A stretch of DNA of 64,000 bases from JALOAD01 sp023228995 [NCBI: Candidatus Muiribacterium halophilum] (GTDB taxonomy: Bacteria > Muiribacteriota > Muiribacteriia > Muiribacteriales): the NCBI GenBank assembly GCA_023228995.1, contig JALOAD010000007.1:24289-88288 (forward strand). Direction: 5' to 3'. The position numbers and the translations under genes were made by a program. Below the pieces are notes generated by a model that worked only from the letters and a program-made list of their open reading frames with translations, did no database searches and was not told where the DNA came from. Shown here piece by piece: positions 9,112 to 18,523 of the stretch. Position 1 is the stretch's first letter; every line of letters begins with the position of its first letter.

Positions 9112-11409
9112 TTATTCTGAAAGATATTCTGATACATTCACAATATCTCTGTTTACTTTATCAAGTGCTCGATTTATTTTATGAACTAATGCATCATCAC
9201 CCATAAAAACTCTTTTTATCTGCTGAAGAAGATCAATAACCTGTCTAAAAAGCCTTATTATATCACCTTCTGAAAGATGTGTAAGATGCAGAATATCTTT
9301 AAATTCAGCACCATTACTCCAAGCATTTGCAGGAGCAATAACATCAAAATAAATAGATTTACTTGGTTCAAGCCCTGCTCTAACTTCTTCTTTTTTTATA
9401 GCCTCGACAATCCATTTAGCTCTTTTAACTTTATTATACATATTATTTCTATCAATTCGTGTATTATAATCTTTTTTTGGATTAATTTCATATATCATAC
9501 AAGCACAAAGAACATTTATTTCATCTTCATTATAATCATGAAAAATTCCTTCCATAGCAAGTTCAGTAACCATAAGTTCATATCCATATATTCTTGAACC
9601 AATCTTTCCTCTACCTGTTAATTCACCATTTTCAATATAACCTGTTTTTTCAAGAAAATTATATTTTTTAAGAAAAATCTGAAAATGATCTGGACTCGCT
9701 GCTCTTCCATGTTCTTCAAGTTCATTTATACGCTTATTATAATCTCTAACTTTTGATGCAAGATTTTTACATTTTTTTTGTTCAGGACAATCAGAGCATT
9801 TTATATTTGAAAGTTTTTTAGTAGCTCTATTAAGATTTTGTTTTACTTTAGACATCTCAGATGATAGTTTTTTATATAATTTTCTGCTCAAATTACCGCT
9901 AGCAAGTCTTTCTTTAAGAACTTTAAGTTTTATAGTAAATCTATGTTTTTTTCTAAGATTCGCACTATAAGACTTCCATTCTTCATAATCAGAACAGGCA
10001 ATCTTTGTTTTAGTATCATCAAGAACTTCTTGTTTTTGATCAATTTTTTCTTTTAACTCATTTTTTTTAGAAACACTTAAAAACTGAGCAAAACTCATTT
10101 TCAAAATATCTTTTATCTGTTCAATCTCATATTGATCTATAAGATTAAGAACAGTATTATAAGATAGTTTAAACTGACTTTCTAAAGGTTCAAGTTTTGT
10201 ATCATCAAATATTCTTTCAAGTTCATCATATTTAAGAAATGAAGATTCTACAACAGATACAACATAACCTTGCTCATCAATTCCTCTTCTACCTGCACGA
10301 CCAGCCATCTGATAATATTCATTATTTTTTAAATATCTAAATTCAATTCCATCATATTTTTCTAAAGATGCAAAAACCGCAGCTCGAGCAGGCATATTAA
10401 CACCAACAGCAAAAGTTTCTGTAACAAAAATAACTTTTAAAAGTCCCATACCAAAAAGTATTTCAATAACTTCTTTAAGAACAGGTAATATTCCTGCATT
10501 ATGAACTCCTACACCATTCATAGCTAGTTTTCTTAAAAGCTCTACAGTTTTAATGCTTGTAATATCATATCTTTTTATAACATCTGAAAAATGTTTTGAA
10601 ACAATCTTTTTTTGTTCTTTATCGAGAAAATCAAATTCTTTAGCAACTTCTTTACCATATTTAAAACAACCTTCTCGTGAAAAAACAAAACATATTGAAG
10701 GAAGAAGATCTTTTTTTTGCAAAACATGTACAAGATCTGAAATTCCTTTAATATTAAAATTTTTAGCTAATTTTTGAACACTTTCTTTTGAATTTTCAGC
10801 AAGAAATTTATCAGAAGGTATAAGTCCTGATTTTTTAGTAAAAACATTATGATATAAAGGAACAGGTCTATCAAATTTTTCAATAAGACTTACTTCATGT
10901 TTTTTAATATCCTGTATCCAATCTGCAAGATCTGATGCATTAGGTATAGTAGCCGATAAACAAAGGAATCTCATCTGAGGAAGTGCAAATATAACGCTTT
11001 CTTCCCATATAACACCTCTTTGTATGTCATTTATATAATGAATTTCATCAAATATAATGTATTTTACATCTTCTAAAAGTTCTTTTTCTGCAAAAAGCAT
11101 ATTTCTAAAAATCTCAGTTGTCATAATAAGAATCTGTGCACCATTATTTATTGATATATCACCTGTAAGCATACCAACTTTATCTTTATATATTTTAGAA
11201 AAATCCCTGTATTTTTGATTACTCAAAGCTTTAATTGGAGCAGTGTAAATTGCTCTTTCACCCTCTTTTAAAAAATTATCCAAAAGATATTCTGCAATAA
11301 GAGTTTTTCCACATCCTGTTGGTGCTGCAACCACAACACTTTTACCAGCTTTCAGATCATTTACTGCATTGACCTGAAAATCATCCATTATTATTCCTTT
11401 ATATTCCAT
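9112..11409 (-). CDS. Ski2/Mtr4-like DExH-box RNA helicase
   Basis: An ATP-dependent superfamily 2 helicase. It shows a Q-type FQ near residue 11, Walker A APTGCGKT, DEIH box, SAT motif and QMAGRAGRRG motif VI in the first 400 residues. A C-terminal segment resembles the DSHCT region of Ski2/Mtr4 proteins, with an internal cysteine cluster (CSDCPEQKKC) that could bind metal. Bacterial members (cyanobacteria, actinobacteria and others) are thought to act in RNA processing. It lies between spoIID and nadB with short gaps, so it is probably part of that operon. Confidence 0.9.
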   Translation of the reverse strand: MEYKGIIMDDFQVNAVNDLKAGKSVVVAAPTGCGKTLIAEYLLDNFLKEGERAIYTAPIKALSNQKYRDFSKIYKDKVGMLTGDISINNGAQILIMTTEIFRNMLFAEKELLEDVKYIIFDEIHYINDIQRGVIWEESVIFALPQMRFLCLSATIPNASDLADWIQDIKKHEVSLIEKFDRPVPLYHNVFTKKSGLIPSDKFLAENSKESVQKLAKNFNIKGISDLVHVLQKKDLLPSICFVFSREGCFKYGKEVAKEFDFLDKEQKKIVSKHFSDVIKRYDITSIKTVELLRKLAMNGVGVHNAGILPVLKEVIEILFGMGLLKVIFVTETFAVGVNMPARAAVFASLEKYDGIEFRYLKNNEYYQMAGRAGRRGIDEQGYVVSVVESSFLKYDELERIFDDTKLEPLESQFKLSYNTVLNLIDQYEIEQIKDILKMSFAQFLSVSKKNELKEKIDQKQEVLDDTKTKIACSDYEEWKSYSANLRKKHRFTIKLKVLKERLASGNLSRKLYKKLSSEMSKVKQNLNRATKKLSNIKCSDCPEQKKCKNLASKVRDYNKRINELEEHGRAASPDHFQIFLKKYNFLEKTGYIENGELTGRGKIGSRIYGYELMVTELAMEGIFHDYNEDEINVLCACMIYEINPKKDYNTRIDRNNMYNKVKRAKWIVEAIKKEEVRAGLEPSKSIYFDVIAPANAWSNGAEFKDILHLTHLSEGDIIRLFRQVIDLLQQIKRVFMGDDALVHKINRALDKVNRDIVNVSEYLSE

Positions 11410-11460
11410 TCATCCTACCTTTTATATTTTTTATTTTTATTAGAAATTTTAAATTTAAAT

Positions 11461-12696
11461 TTAATAAAGTCTCATAGTTTCAACATTTGTATAATAGAAT
11501 TTTATTATTTCCTTATAATTCAATCCTTTTTTTGATAAACCAATAGCTCCCCACTGACATAAACCAACTCCATGCCCAGAGCCATGTCCTTTTATTTTAT
11601 ATCCATCATAACGGATATTATTTCTTTTTTCTTCTGATTCAAGTAATATTTTTTTTATAAAATCTTTTTTTTCACTCTTTAAAATTGTATTTATTTTATC
11701 AATTTTTTTAGATAATTTCGCAGAATTACCTCCAAAACCATATATTTCAAACATAGTACTCCATATTCTTTGAGCACCTATTTCAAGCCTAAACTGATTT
11801 GCAGAAACAAGACATTCTCCCTTCTCACCTGTTAGCATTATAGACTTAGCTCTTCCAAAAGAATCTGATTGTTCGACATTTATCCTAATTATATTACCAA
11901 TATTAAGATTTCTAAATCTTTGTGAAAGCTCTGACATAGATAATTCAAATTCCCAGTTAGCTCTTGGAGATTCTTCACAAAAATCACACCATCTACCTCT
12001 TGTATAAGGTATTTCACTTCCAGTTGTCCAAGCAGTTTCATTATCTGTAGTTCCACCTCCACAAGCAGAATGATGATATGCTGAAATAAGTTCATCAAGA
12101 TAAGTTATTACAATACCTCTTGTACTGTCAACAGCTTTAATAATATTATCACTTTCTGTGTTAAAACCTCTATATACCTGACAATGAGTCGTAGAGCAAA
12201 CATCAAAACCATTTTGACCATGTTTTTGAAGGTTTTTTAAAGCATAAGTTCTACAAACTACCGCAAGAGTTTTTAAAGCTTCATCAGGAGATGATTTTAG
12301 CATTTCATTAGCTAATACTCCATAAAGATATTTTTCAATATCAAGAACATTTACAACATTAAAACCTGAATTATTATTTATTAACCTAATTATTCCTCTA
12401 TATTTAAAATCATCAAGTTCTATAAAATCACCAAAAGCTGGATATAATTCAACATAATTGTTTGAATAATTTCTTCCACCAATATTAAGGTTTTTCCCAG
12501 AATTCCTGACAACTACTTCATTACTAAAAACTTTAACCTTGACATTATCTATTCTAAGTTCAATACCTTTATCACATTTAAAAACAAGCCTATTTTGATT
12601 TTCTAATATTCCTACTCTTATAATAGGAGTTTTTGAATATACACTAAAACTTAAAATAAAAACAATTAATATAAATAACAGTTTTTTATATATCAT
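11461..12696 (-). CDS. SpoIID/LytB-type peptidoglycan lytic protein
   Basis: A signal peptide (MIYKKLLFILIVFILSF) is followed by a SpoIID domain: NEMLKSSPDEALK, AVVCRTYAL, SACGGGT and GHGSGHGVGLCQWGA. SpoIID enzymes are lytic transglycosylases that cut denuded glycan strands. Outside endospore formers the family acts in wall remodelling and division. Its ATG overlaps the queH stop by 4 nt. No other sporulation gene is present, so the role is probably vegetative. Confidence 0.9.
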   Translation of the reverse strand: MIYKKLLFILIVFILSFSVYSKTPIIRVGILENQNRLVFKCDKGIELRIDNVKVKVFSNEVVVRNSGKNLNIGGRNYSNNYVELYPAFGDFIELDDFKYRGIIRLINNNSGFNVVNVLDIEKYLYGVLANEMLKSSPDEALKTLAVVCRTYALKNLQKHGQNGFDVCSTTHCQVYRGFNTESDNIIKAVDSTRGIVITYLDELISAYHHSACGGGTTDNETAWTTGSEIPYTRGRWCDFCEESPRANWEFELSMSELSQRFRNLNIGNIIRINVEQSDSFGRAKSIMLTGEKGECLVSANQFRLEIGAQRIWSTMFEIYGFGGNSAKLSKKIDKINTILKSEKKDFIKKILLESEEKRNNIRYDGYKIKGHGSGHGVGLCQWGAIGLSKKGLNYKEIIKFYYTNVETMRLY

Positions 12697-13256
12697 TTAT
12701 ATCTTTCTTCTTCACTAAATATACATCCGCAATAACCTTGACTGTATAAACCTTTTTCCTTTACAGCATTATTATTGTAATCTTCTCTCATATCGTATGA
12801 TAAAAATTCAATATTATGTTTTTTAGAAAGTAATTCCCCATATTTATTTATATAATCATAATCTTGATTAGGAGAAGTTAGAAGTGTTGTTGTAAAAACA
12901 TCAAAACCATTAGCTTTTGCAAATTGAACAGTTTCATCAAGTCTCCACTCAATACAACCATGACATCTAATATTACAATCTGATATTTTATTTAAAAACT
13001 CCTTTACATTGTAAAAATTATTATATTCTGATTTTATATTTTTGTTAATTAAAATTTTTCTTAAAACTTCCCTTCTTTTTCTAAATTCTTTAATTCCATT
13101 TATATTAGGATTAAACCAATAAACAGTTATATTAAAACTTTTTTCAAAATAATTTAAAAAATTCTCCAAACATATACCACAACAAGCATGAATTAGTAAA
13201 TTAGGCTTTTTTATATTTATTTCACCATTATTTGGAAAAATATCTTTTTGCTGCAT
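12693..13256 (-). CDS. queH: Epoxyqueuosine reductase QueH
   Basis: Performs the last step of queuosine synthesis in tRNA, reducing epoxyqueuosine. This is the cobalamin-independent enzyme that replaces QueG in many anaerobes. Signature cysteines are seen in HACCGICLE, in RCHGCIEWRL and in the C-terminal YCGC; they bind a [4Fe-4S] cluster and iron. The usual TTLLTSPNQD motif is present. The start overlaps ruvB by 29 nt, with GGGAGGA inside ruvB as ribosome site. The stop overlaps spoIID. Confidence 0.92.
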   Translation of the reverse strand: MQQKDIFPNNGEINIKKPNLLIHACCGICLENFLNYFEKSFNITVYWFNPNINGIKEFRKRREVLRKILINKNIKSEYNNFYNVKEFLNKISDCNIRCHGCIEWRLDETVQFAKANGFDVFTTTLLTSPNQDYDYINKYGELLSKKHNIEFLSYDMREDYNNNAVKEKGLYSQGYCGCIFSEEERYK

Positions 13257-14250
13257 CAGTAGCTGTCCTCCCTCTTGGAGTCCTGCTTAAAAAGCCAAGC
13301 TGAAGAAGATAAGGTTCATAAACCTCATATATGCTTCTTGACTCTTCACCAATACTCATAGCAATAGTATCAAGACTAACCGGACCAGAATTGTATTTTT
13401 CAATAATTGTATTCATTATTTTTCTATCCATATAATCAAGTCCATTATTATCAATCTCAAGAATTTCAAGAGTTTTTTCCACAGCTTTTACATCAACTAT
13501 ATCATTACCAGAAGTTTCAGCATAATCTCTAACTCTTCGAAGTATTCTAAGCGTTATTCTTGGAGTTCCTCTGCCACAATTTGCCAGTTTTTCAGCAGCG
13601 TCATTATTAATTTTTATACCAAGTAAATCTGAATATCTTAATATTATTTGTTTCAATGCTTCTTTTTTGTAATAATCAAGTCTTATATGAATGCCAAACC
13701 TATCTCTTAATGGAGAAGAAAGCAATCCCGACATAGTTGTTGCACCAACTAAGGTGAATTTTTTTAAAGGAAGTCTCATAGATTTAGCAGTATTTGCCTT
13801 ACCTATAAGAATATCAAGTTTAAAATCCTCCATAGCTGAATAAAGAACTTCCTCAACACTTCTATTAAGCCTATGTATTTCATCTATAAAAAGCACATCG
13901 TTTTCTTGAAGATCTGTAAGAAGTTTTGCAATATCTCCAGTTTTTGTGAGAGTAGGACCTGATGTTATCTTAATAGTACTTTCAAGTTCACCTGCTATAA
14001 TACTTGCTAAAGTTGTTTTACCTAATCCTGGTGGTCCAGAAAAAAGTATATGGTCTGGAGCATCTCCACGATTTTTTGCACCTTGAATAACAAGAGAAAG
14101 TTTTTCTTTATTAGATTTCTGACCTATAAATTGACATAATTTTTGAGGTCTAAGATTCAAGTCACCTTCATGATCAATTTCAGTAACTTTTTGAGGACTA
14201 ACTATTCTATTTTCATCTTTTTTTTTACCTTTAAAACTCTCTTCTATCAT
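13228..14250 (-). CDS. ruvB: Holliday junction branch-migration helicase RuvB
   Basis: A AAA+ motor that drives branch migration with RuvA. Walker A is GPPGLGKTTLA, Walker B is DVLFIDEIHRL, and sensor motifs VGATTMSG and the arginine finger region SSPLRDRFG are in order. The winged-helix C-terminus (GRTATDAAKRYF) completes a 340-aa protein of typical length. It follows ruvA by 14 bp in a yebC-ruvC-ruvA-ruvB unit. Confidence 0.98.
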   Translation of the reverse strand: MIEESFKGKKKDENRIVSPQKVTEIDHEGDLNLRPQKLCQFIGQKSNKEKLSLVIQGAKNRGDAPDHILFSGPPGLGKTTLASIIAGELESTIKITSGPTLTKTGDIAKLLTDLQENDVLFIDEIHRLNRSVEEVLYSAMEDFKLDILIGKANTAKSMRLPLKKFTLVGATTMSGLLSSPLRDRFGIHIRLDYYKKEALKQIILRYSDLLGIKINNDAAEKLANCGRGTPRITLRILRRVRDYAETSGNDIVDVKAVEKTLEILEIDNNGLDYMDRKIMNTIIEKYNSGPVSLDTIAMSIGEESRSIYEVYEPYLLQLGFLSRTPRGRTATDAAKRYFSK

Positions 14251-14264
14251 TTAATATCCTTCTG

Positions 14265-14852
14265 TTAGACTACATTTTTCAATGCAAATGTCATAATTTT
14301 TTGTTCATCTTTTTCATCTTTAAATTCTTTTTCAATTTTTTTTATAACATTTTTTATATTTTTATCATCAAAACCCATATTTTTAAGCACATCTTTTACA
14401 TAATCAAATTCAGATGCAACACTATTACTAATTTTATCGTCATCTATATCATCAAAGTTAATTTTACCCTTTAACTCAAGAATAATTCTCCCAGCACCTT
14501 TTTTGCCAATTCCCGATACTTTTGAAAGTGCTTGAATATCACCTTTAAGAATTATATTAGCAAAATCATCAGGTGTGAACATATCCATTATATTAAGAGC
14601 AGTTTTTGGTCCAATTTTTGAAATAGAAATAAGTGTTTTAAAAAGTTTCAACTGTTCTTCAAGAGGAAACCCAAAAAGTTCCATATCGTTTTCTTTAACA
14701 GAAAGATAAGTAAACACTTTTATTTCTTTGTTTAAATTCAAAAGATTAATTTGACTCGGAACCATACCAATATCATAACCAATACCATTACATTCAACAA
14801 CAATTTGTTTTAAACTTTTATCTGTTAAAATTCCTTTAATATATCTATACAT
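14265..14852 (-). CDS. ruvA: Holliday junction-binding protein RuvA
   Basis: Binds four-way junctions as a tetramer and loads RuvB. The N-terminal OB-fold (MYRYIKGILTDK), two helix-hairpin-helix motifs (ISKIGPKTALNIMD and VSGIGKKGAGRIILELKGK) and a short C-terminal RuvB-binding helix are visible in order. The length (195 aa) is typical. It lies between ruvC and ruvB. Confidence 0.97.
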   Translation of the reverse strand: MYRYIKGILTDKSLKQIVVECNGIGYDIGMVPSQINLLNLNKEIKVFTYLSVKENDMELFGFPLEEQLKLFKTLISISKIGPKTALNIMDMFTPDDFANIILKGDIQALSKVSGIGKKGAGRIILELKGKINFDDIDDDKISNSVASEFDYVKDVLKNMGFDDKNIKNVIKKIEKEFKDEKDEQKIMTFALKNVV

Positions 14853-14891
14853 AAAAAAACCTCGATTTTTAGAAATGTTTTATTTTAAGAC

Positions 14892-15365
14892 TTAAAGACT
14901 CAAAGTATTAATATGTGTAATTGAAATCGCAATAGCATCGGCTACATCATCTGGTTTAGGTACACATTCAAGATTGAGTAATTTTGTTACCATTTCCTGA
15001 ATATCTTTTTTGCTTGCTCTTCCATAACCTGTTATAGCTTGTTTTATCTCTAAAGGTGTATATTCTGATATTTTAAGCCCTGCTAAAACTCCCGCAAGAA
15101 TAATAACTCCTCTTGCTTCAGATACTGCCATTACAGTTGTCGCATTTTTAAAAAAAAACAGTTTTTCAATAGCAAGTACATCAGGAGAATACTTATTTAT
15201 AATAAATTGTATATTGTCAAAAATCTCTTTTAATCTAACTTCTTTAGTATTCTCCTTAGAAGTTGTAATTTGTCCATAAGTAATTACACAATAACTATCT
15301 TTTTTTTTTTCAATAACAGAAAAACCCACAATAGCAGTACCTGGGTCTATTCCAAGAACCCTCAT
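14892..15365 (-). CDS. ruvC: Holliday junction endonuclease RuvC
   Basis: Dimeric nuclease that resolves Holliday junctions. The acidic catalytic residues are seen in GIDPGT (Asp7), in AIEKLFFFKN (Glu) and in PDDVADAIAI (Asp pair). Its first four bases overlap the yebC stop, showing translational coupling. The 157 aa is normal. Confidence 0.97.
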   Translation of the reverse strand: MRVLGIDPGTAIVGFSVIEKKKDSYCVITYGQITTSKENTKEVRLKEIFDNIQFIINKYSPDVLAIEKLFFFKNATTVMAVSEARGVIILAGVLAGLKISEYTPLEIKQAITGYGRASKKDIQEMVTKLLNLECVPKPDDVADAIAISITHINTLSL

Positions 15366-16111
15366 TCCTCAATCATTTCCATTATATCATCATCTATATC
15401 AAAATTTGCATAAACATCTTGAACATCATCATCATCCTCAAGATGGCTTATAAGTCTGAGAACTTTTTTTGCTCCATGTTCATCAAGTTTAATATAAGTT
15501 TGAGGAATCATTGTTATATCAGATTCTTCCATTTCAATTTCTTTATCTTCAAGAGCTTGTCTTACAGTTTCAAAATCTGAAGGGTCTGTAATTATTTCAT
15601 AACTTGTTTCATCAGTCTTAATATCTTCAGCACCATTTTCTAAAGCAATTTCCATAAGTTTTTCTTCATCAATTAATGATTTTTCAATACTTATATATCC
15701 TTTTTTATCAAACATCCATGCAACACAACCGTTTTCACCTAAATTTCCACCAAATTTAGAAAAAAGATGCCTAATTTGAGCAGCTGTTCTGTTTTTATTA
15801 TCTGTAAGACATTGAACAATAACCGCAACACCTTCAGGACCATATCCTTCATAGGATAATTCAAAATATTCTTCTCCATCTCCGCTACCAACAGCTTTTT
15901 GAATTGCTCTTTTTATATTTTCATTAGGCATAGAAGCTTGTTTTGCTTTTCCAATAGCAAGCCTTAATTTTGCATTACTATCTGGATCATCACCACCTTC
16001 TTTTGCAGCAATAACAATCATCTTTGCTATTTTAGAAAAAATTTTGCCAATTTTTTGATCTTTAGCACCTTTTTTATGTTTAACCTTACTCCATTTATTA
16101 TGTCCTGACAC
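15362..16111 (-). CDS. yebC: YebC/PmpR-family protein
   Basis: The full-length family member (249 aa) starts with the hallmark MSGHNKWSKVKHKK. Members were described as transcription regulators and more recently as ribosome-associated factors that help translate proline-rich stretches. It is the first gene of the ruv operon, and its stop overlaps ruvC by 4 nt. The acidic C-terminus (LEDDDDVQDVYANFDID) is typical. Confidence 0.96.
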   Translation of the reverse strand: MSGHNKWSKVKHKKGAKDQKIGKIFSKIAKMIVIAAKEGGDDPDSNAKLRLAIGKAKQASMPNENIKRAIQKAVGSGDGEEYFELSYEGYGPEGVAVIVQCLTDNKNRTAAQIRHLFSKFGGNLGENGCVAWMFDKKGYISIEKSLIDEEKLMEIALENGAEDIKTDETSYEIITDPSDFETVRQALEDKEIEMEESDITMIPQTYIKLDEHGAKKVLRLISHLEDDDDVQDVYANFDIDDDIMEMIEE

Positions 16112-16295
16112 AAAGCCTCCTTTCAGCCTTTAGTTCTATCATTTTAAAGAAAATTAAGGTTTTTTTCAACAACGATTCATTCTACACTGTTTTTCTGTAC
16201 AAATAATATACCTGTATACCAGTATTAAAATATAAAATAAAACCTTATTGTGTTTCAATCATACTCTTTTAAATTGTTTTATAATGCTTAATAGT

Positions 16296-16324
16296 TTGAT
16301 TTAGCCTTCTATGTATGCTATTAT
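16296..16324 (+). promoter_or_regulatory. Probable promoter of chemoreceptor gene
   Basis: TTGATT (16296-16301) and TATTAT (16319-16324) are separated by 17 bp. The start codon lies 36 bp downstream and is preceded by GGGAGGG. This reads as a sigma-70-type rather than a flagellar sigma-28 promoter. Confidence 0.55.
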
Positions 16325-16360
16325 TAACGAAAATTTAATCGATAGAATGGGAGGGTTTTT

Positions 16361-18064
16361 ATGCAAGGAAGTGTTAAATCAAAACTTTTTACAATTTTGT
16401 TTGTTTTTATAATATCATTTATTTTTATTAATATTGTATTTTTCAATACTATTAGCTTATTAACTCAAAACTCTATTTATATTGATAACAACAACAATAC
16501 TGAAAAATTTTTCTTAGAAAAACTAAACGATCATTATAAATGGTCAAATGAACTTTTAAACCATATAAATCATTTAAATTCAACATCAAATGTACAGCTC
16601 GATTATAATAAATGTTCTCTTGGTATTTTTTTAAATAGTAAAGAAATTGAAAATTTAAAAAATAACTTTCCAAAATCTATTCCTTATATTGAAAATATAA
16701 AAACACCACACAAGAATTTACATAATTCTGCCAAAAAAGTTTATAATGCAATAGATCTTAAAAGTCATAAAGATGCAATGAAAATATACGACTTAGAAGT
16801 AGAACCTAATCTTTTATTAATAAGAGAAAACCTTGCTAATATTAATAAAATACTATCTGATAAAAATCATAAAATTTTTGAAGATAATCTTAAAATGACT
16901 GAAAGTAGAAAAAATTTCATTAAAACTCTTACTTTTTCAATATTAATTGCAACATTCTTACTTGTATATTACTTTATTTCTGATATAACAAAAAGTATTA
17001 AACAACTTCATGAAAATATAAAAAGCATTTCATCTGGTGATGGAGATCTTACAAGAAGAATAAATTGTAATGGAAAAATCAAAGAATTTGCTCTTGTTTG
17101 TGAAGATATAAACAGTTTTTTTGAAAAACTTCATAAAATAATTGGAACTATAATTTTATCTACTGAAAAAATAGATAATGTTAAATTAGAACTTTTTAAA
17201 ATAATCGAAAATTTAAAAAAAGGAATTACAGAAGAAAACAAATCTGTAAATTCAGTACATTCTTTAAGTAATGAGCTATCACTAATGTCATCTAATGTTT
17301 CTGAAAGTATGGAAAATCAGGTATCATCAATTAATTCAACAACAGCAGCAGTAGAAGAACTTGCAGCTTCAATTGAACAAGTATCTAAAAACTCTGATGA
17401 AGTATTTGCAATATCTCAAAAAACTTCTACAAAATCCCAAGAAAATTCTAATCAAATGAAAAAAACATTAGATTCAATGGATACAATTAGACAAAATTCA
17501 GAACAAATTCAAACTATTATAACTGTAATTACAGAAATTGCAGAACAAACAAATCTACTCGCATTAAATGCAGCAATAGAAGCTGCAAGAGCAGGTCAAC
17601 ACGGTAAAGGATTTGCAGTTGTAGCAGATGAAGTTAGAAAACTTTCAGAAAGAACAACCACTTCAGCAAAAGAAATAGAAACTCTTATAGAAAAAGCAGT
17701 AAAAAACATTAAAGACGCTTCTATACTTGCACATAATTCTGGTGCAGGAACACTTGAAATACTTGAAGATATAAATAATGTTACTCGACTTATATCTGAA
17801 ATAACTTCTGCAACAAAAGAAGAAAATGCAGCTAATTTTGAAATAGTACATTCAATGGAACAGCTTAGTAGCATTTCAGACACAATTAAAAATATTTCAT
17901 CAGAACAGAATACAAAAACTATTGAGATAAATAATTTTATTTCTGAAATATCAGAAATTTCAAATACAACAGTCTATATTACAGACAAACTTTCAGAAGC
18001 ATCTGAAACAATAAACAAAAATGTTGAAGATTTAAAAAAAATTGTATCAACATTTAAAGTTTAA
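16361..18064 (+). CDS. Methyl-accepting chemotaxis protein with CZB-like sensor
   Basis: A membrane chemoreceptor. TM1 lies at about residues 9-34 and TM2 at about 187-206. The domain between them carries HxxW (His58-Trp61), CSLGIFL (Cys85) and HKNLH (His117, His121). That is the ligand set of chemoreceptor zinc-binding (CZB) domains, which sense zinc-linked redox or pH signals. HAMP follows TM2. The signalling hairpin ([21 protein letters not shown]) and methylation helices follow. There is no C-terminal CheR-binding pentapeptide. It is a single gene, divergent from yebC, with a GGGAGGG ribosome site. Confidence 0.93.
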   Translation: MQGSVKSKLFTILFVFIISFIFINIVFFNTISLLTQNSIYIDNNNNTEKFFLEKLNDHYKWSNELLNHINHLNSTSNVQLDYNKCSLGIFLNSKEIENLKNNFPKSIPYIENIKTPHKNLHNSAKKVYNAIDLKSHKDAMKIYDLEVEPNLLLIRENLANINKILSDKNHKIFEDNLKMTESRKNFIKTLTFSILIATFLLVYYFISDITKSIKQLHENIKSISSGDGDLTRRINCNGKIKEFALVCEDINSFFEKLHKIIGTIILSTEKIDNVKLELFKIIENLKKGITEENKSVNSVHSLSNELSLMSSNVSESMENQVSSINSTTAAVEELAASIEQVSKNSDEVFAISQKTSTKSQENSNQMKKTLDSMDTIRQNSEQIQTIITVITEIAEQTNLLALNAAIEAARAGQHGKGFAVVADEVRKLSERTTTSAKEIETLIEKAVKNIKDASILAHNSGAGTLEILEDINNVTRLISEITSATKEENAANFEIVHSMEQLSSISDTIKNISSEQNTKTIEINNFISEISEISNTTVYITDKLSEASETINKNVEDLKKIVSTFKV

Positions 18065-18133
18065 TATTAAAAACAGTATAGAAACCGTGGAAGAACCGGG
18101 AAAATCTGGGGTTCGGGTTTCAGGAAAAAGTAT

Positions 18134-18319
18134 TTATGTTATAATTTCTATAGTTTTCTCTTCTCCAAATCTCTGATCTACATAGCATTCTACATACCAT
18201 TCTTTTTCAACTTGAGTTCCAATATATGGAATTCCTGTCCACCCCATTGCATTGACTTTTTTCTTAAAACTTGTAGTTTTTGTCGGTCCCCAAGTAGTAG
18301 TATAAGTCAAGGTAATTTT
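18134..18319 (-). pseudogene. C-terminal fragment of a lost protein gene
   Basis: On the minus strand one frame stays open for 62 codons, with protein-like composition (GWTGIPYIGTQVEKEWY, then VDQRFGEEKTIEIIT) and a stop at 18134-18136. It has no start codon or ribosome site and is closed upstream by TAA at 18320-18322. The aromatic- and threonine-rich text looks like the end of an extracellular or structural protein. I read it as the surviving tail of a decayed gene. Confidence 0.5.
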
Positions 18320-18463
18320 TTACACAATATTCTCAATGCTATATTCCTTTATTTTAGGAAAATAAATAACAATTAATATTAGTTCAATTGCATTAAAAAA
18401 ACCTAATATCCAAGCACTAATTTAACTAAAAAAAGATATTAATTTTAGAAAGGTGCAGACAGA

Positions 18464-18497
18464 ATTAAAAAAAAGCCCCGTTGAATCTCGGGGCTTT
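18464..18497 (-). terminator. Rho-independent terminator after hcp
   Basis: The stem GCCCCG/CGGGGC (18475-18480 and 18489-18494) has an 8-base loop. On the minus strand it is followed by a run of eight T. It lies 27 bp after the hcp stop. Confidence 0.9.
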
Positions 18498-18523
18498 AAA
18501 TAAAACTCTGAGGGGTTTCAGTT

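Larger units (their letters stand above)
18065..18523. other. 459-bp intergenic region with gene remnant and terminator
   Basis: The region holds a short CCGGG-rich stretch after the chemoreceptor gene, a minus-strand coding remnant (18134-18319) and the hcp terminator. The part from 18320 to 18460 is AT-rich and shows nothing I can name. Confidence 0.6.

Noticed and set aside
3946-12696. Sporulation genes (STAS protein, SpoIID)
   Set aside because: Both families are common in non-sporulating bacteria, and no other spore gene is present.
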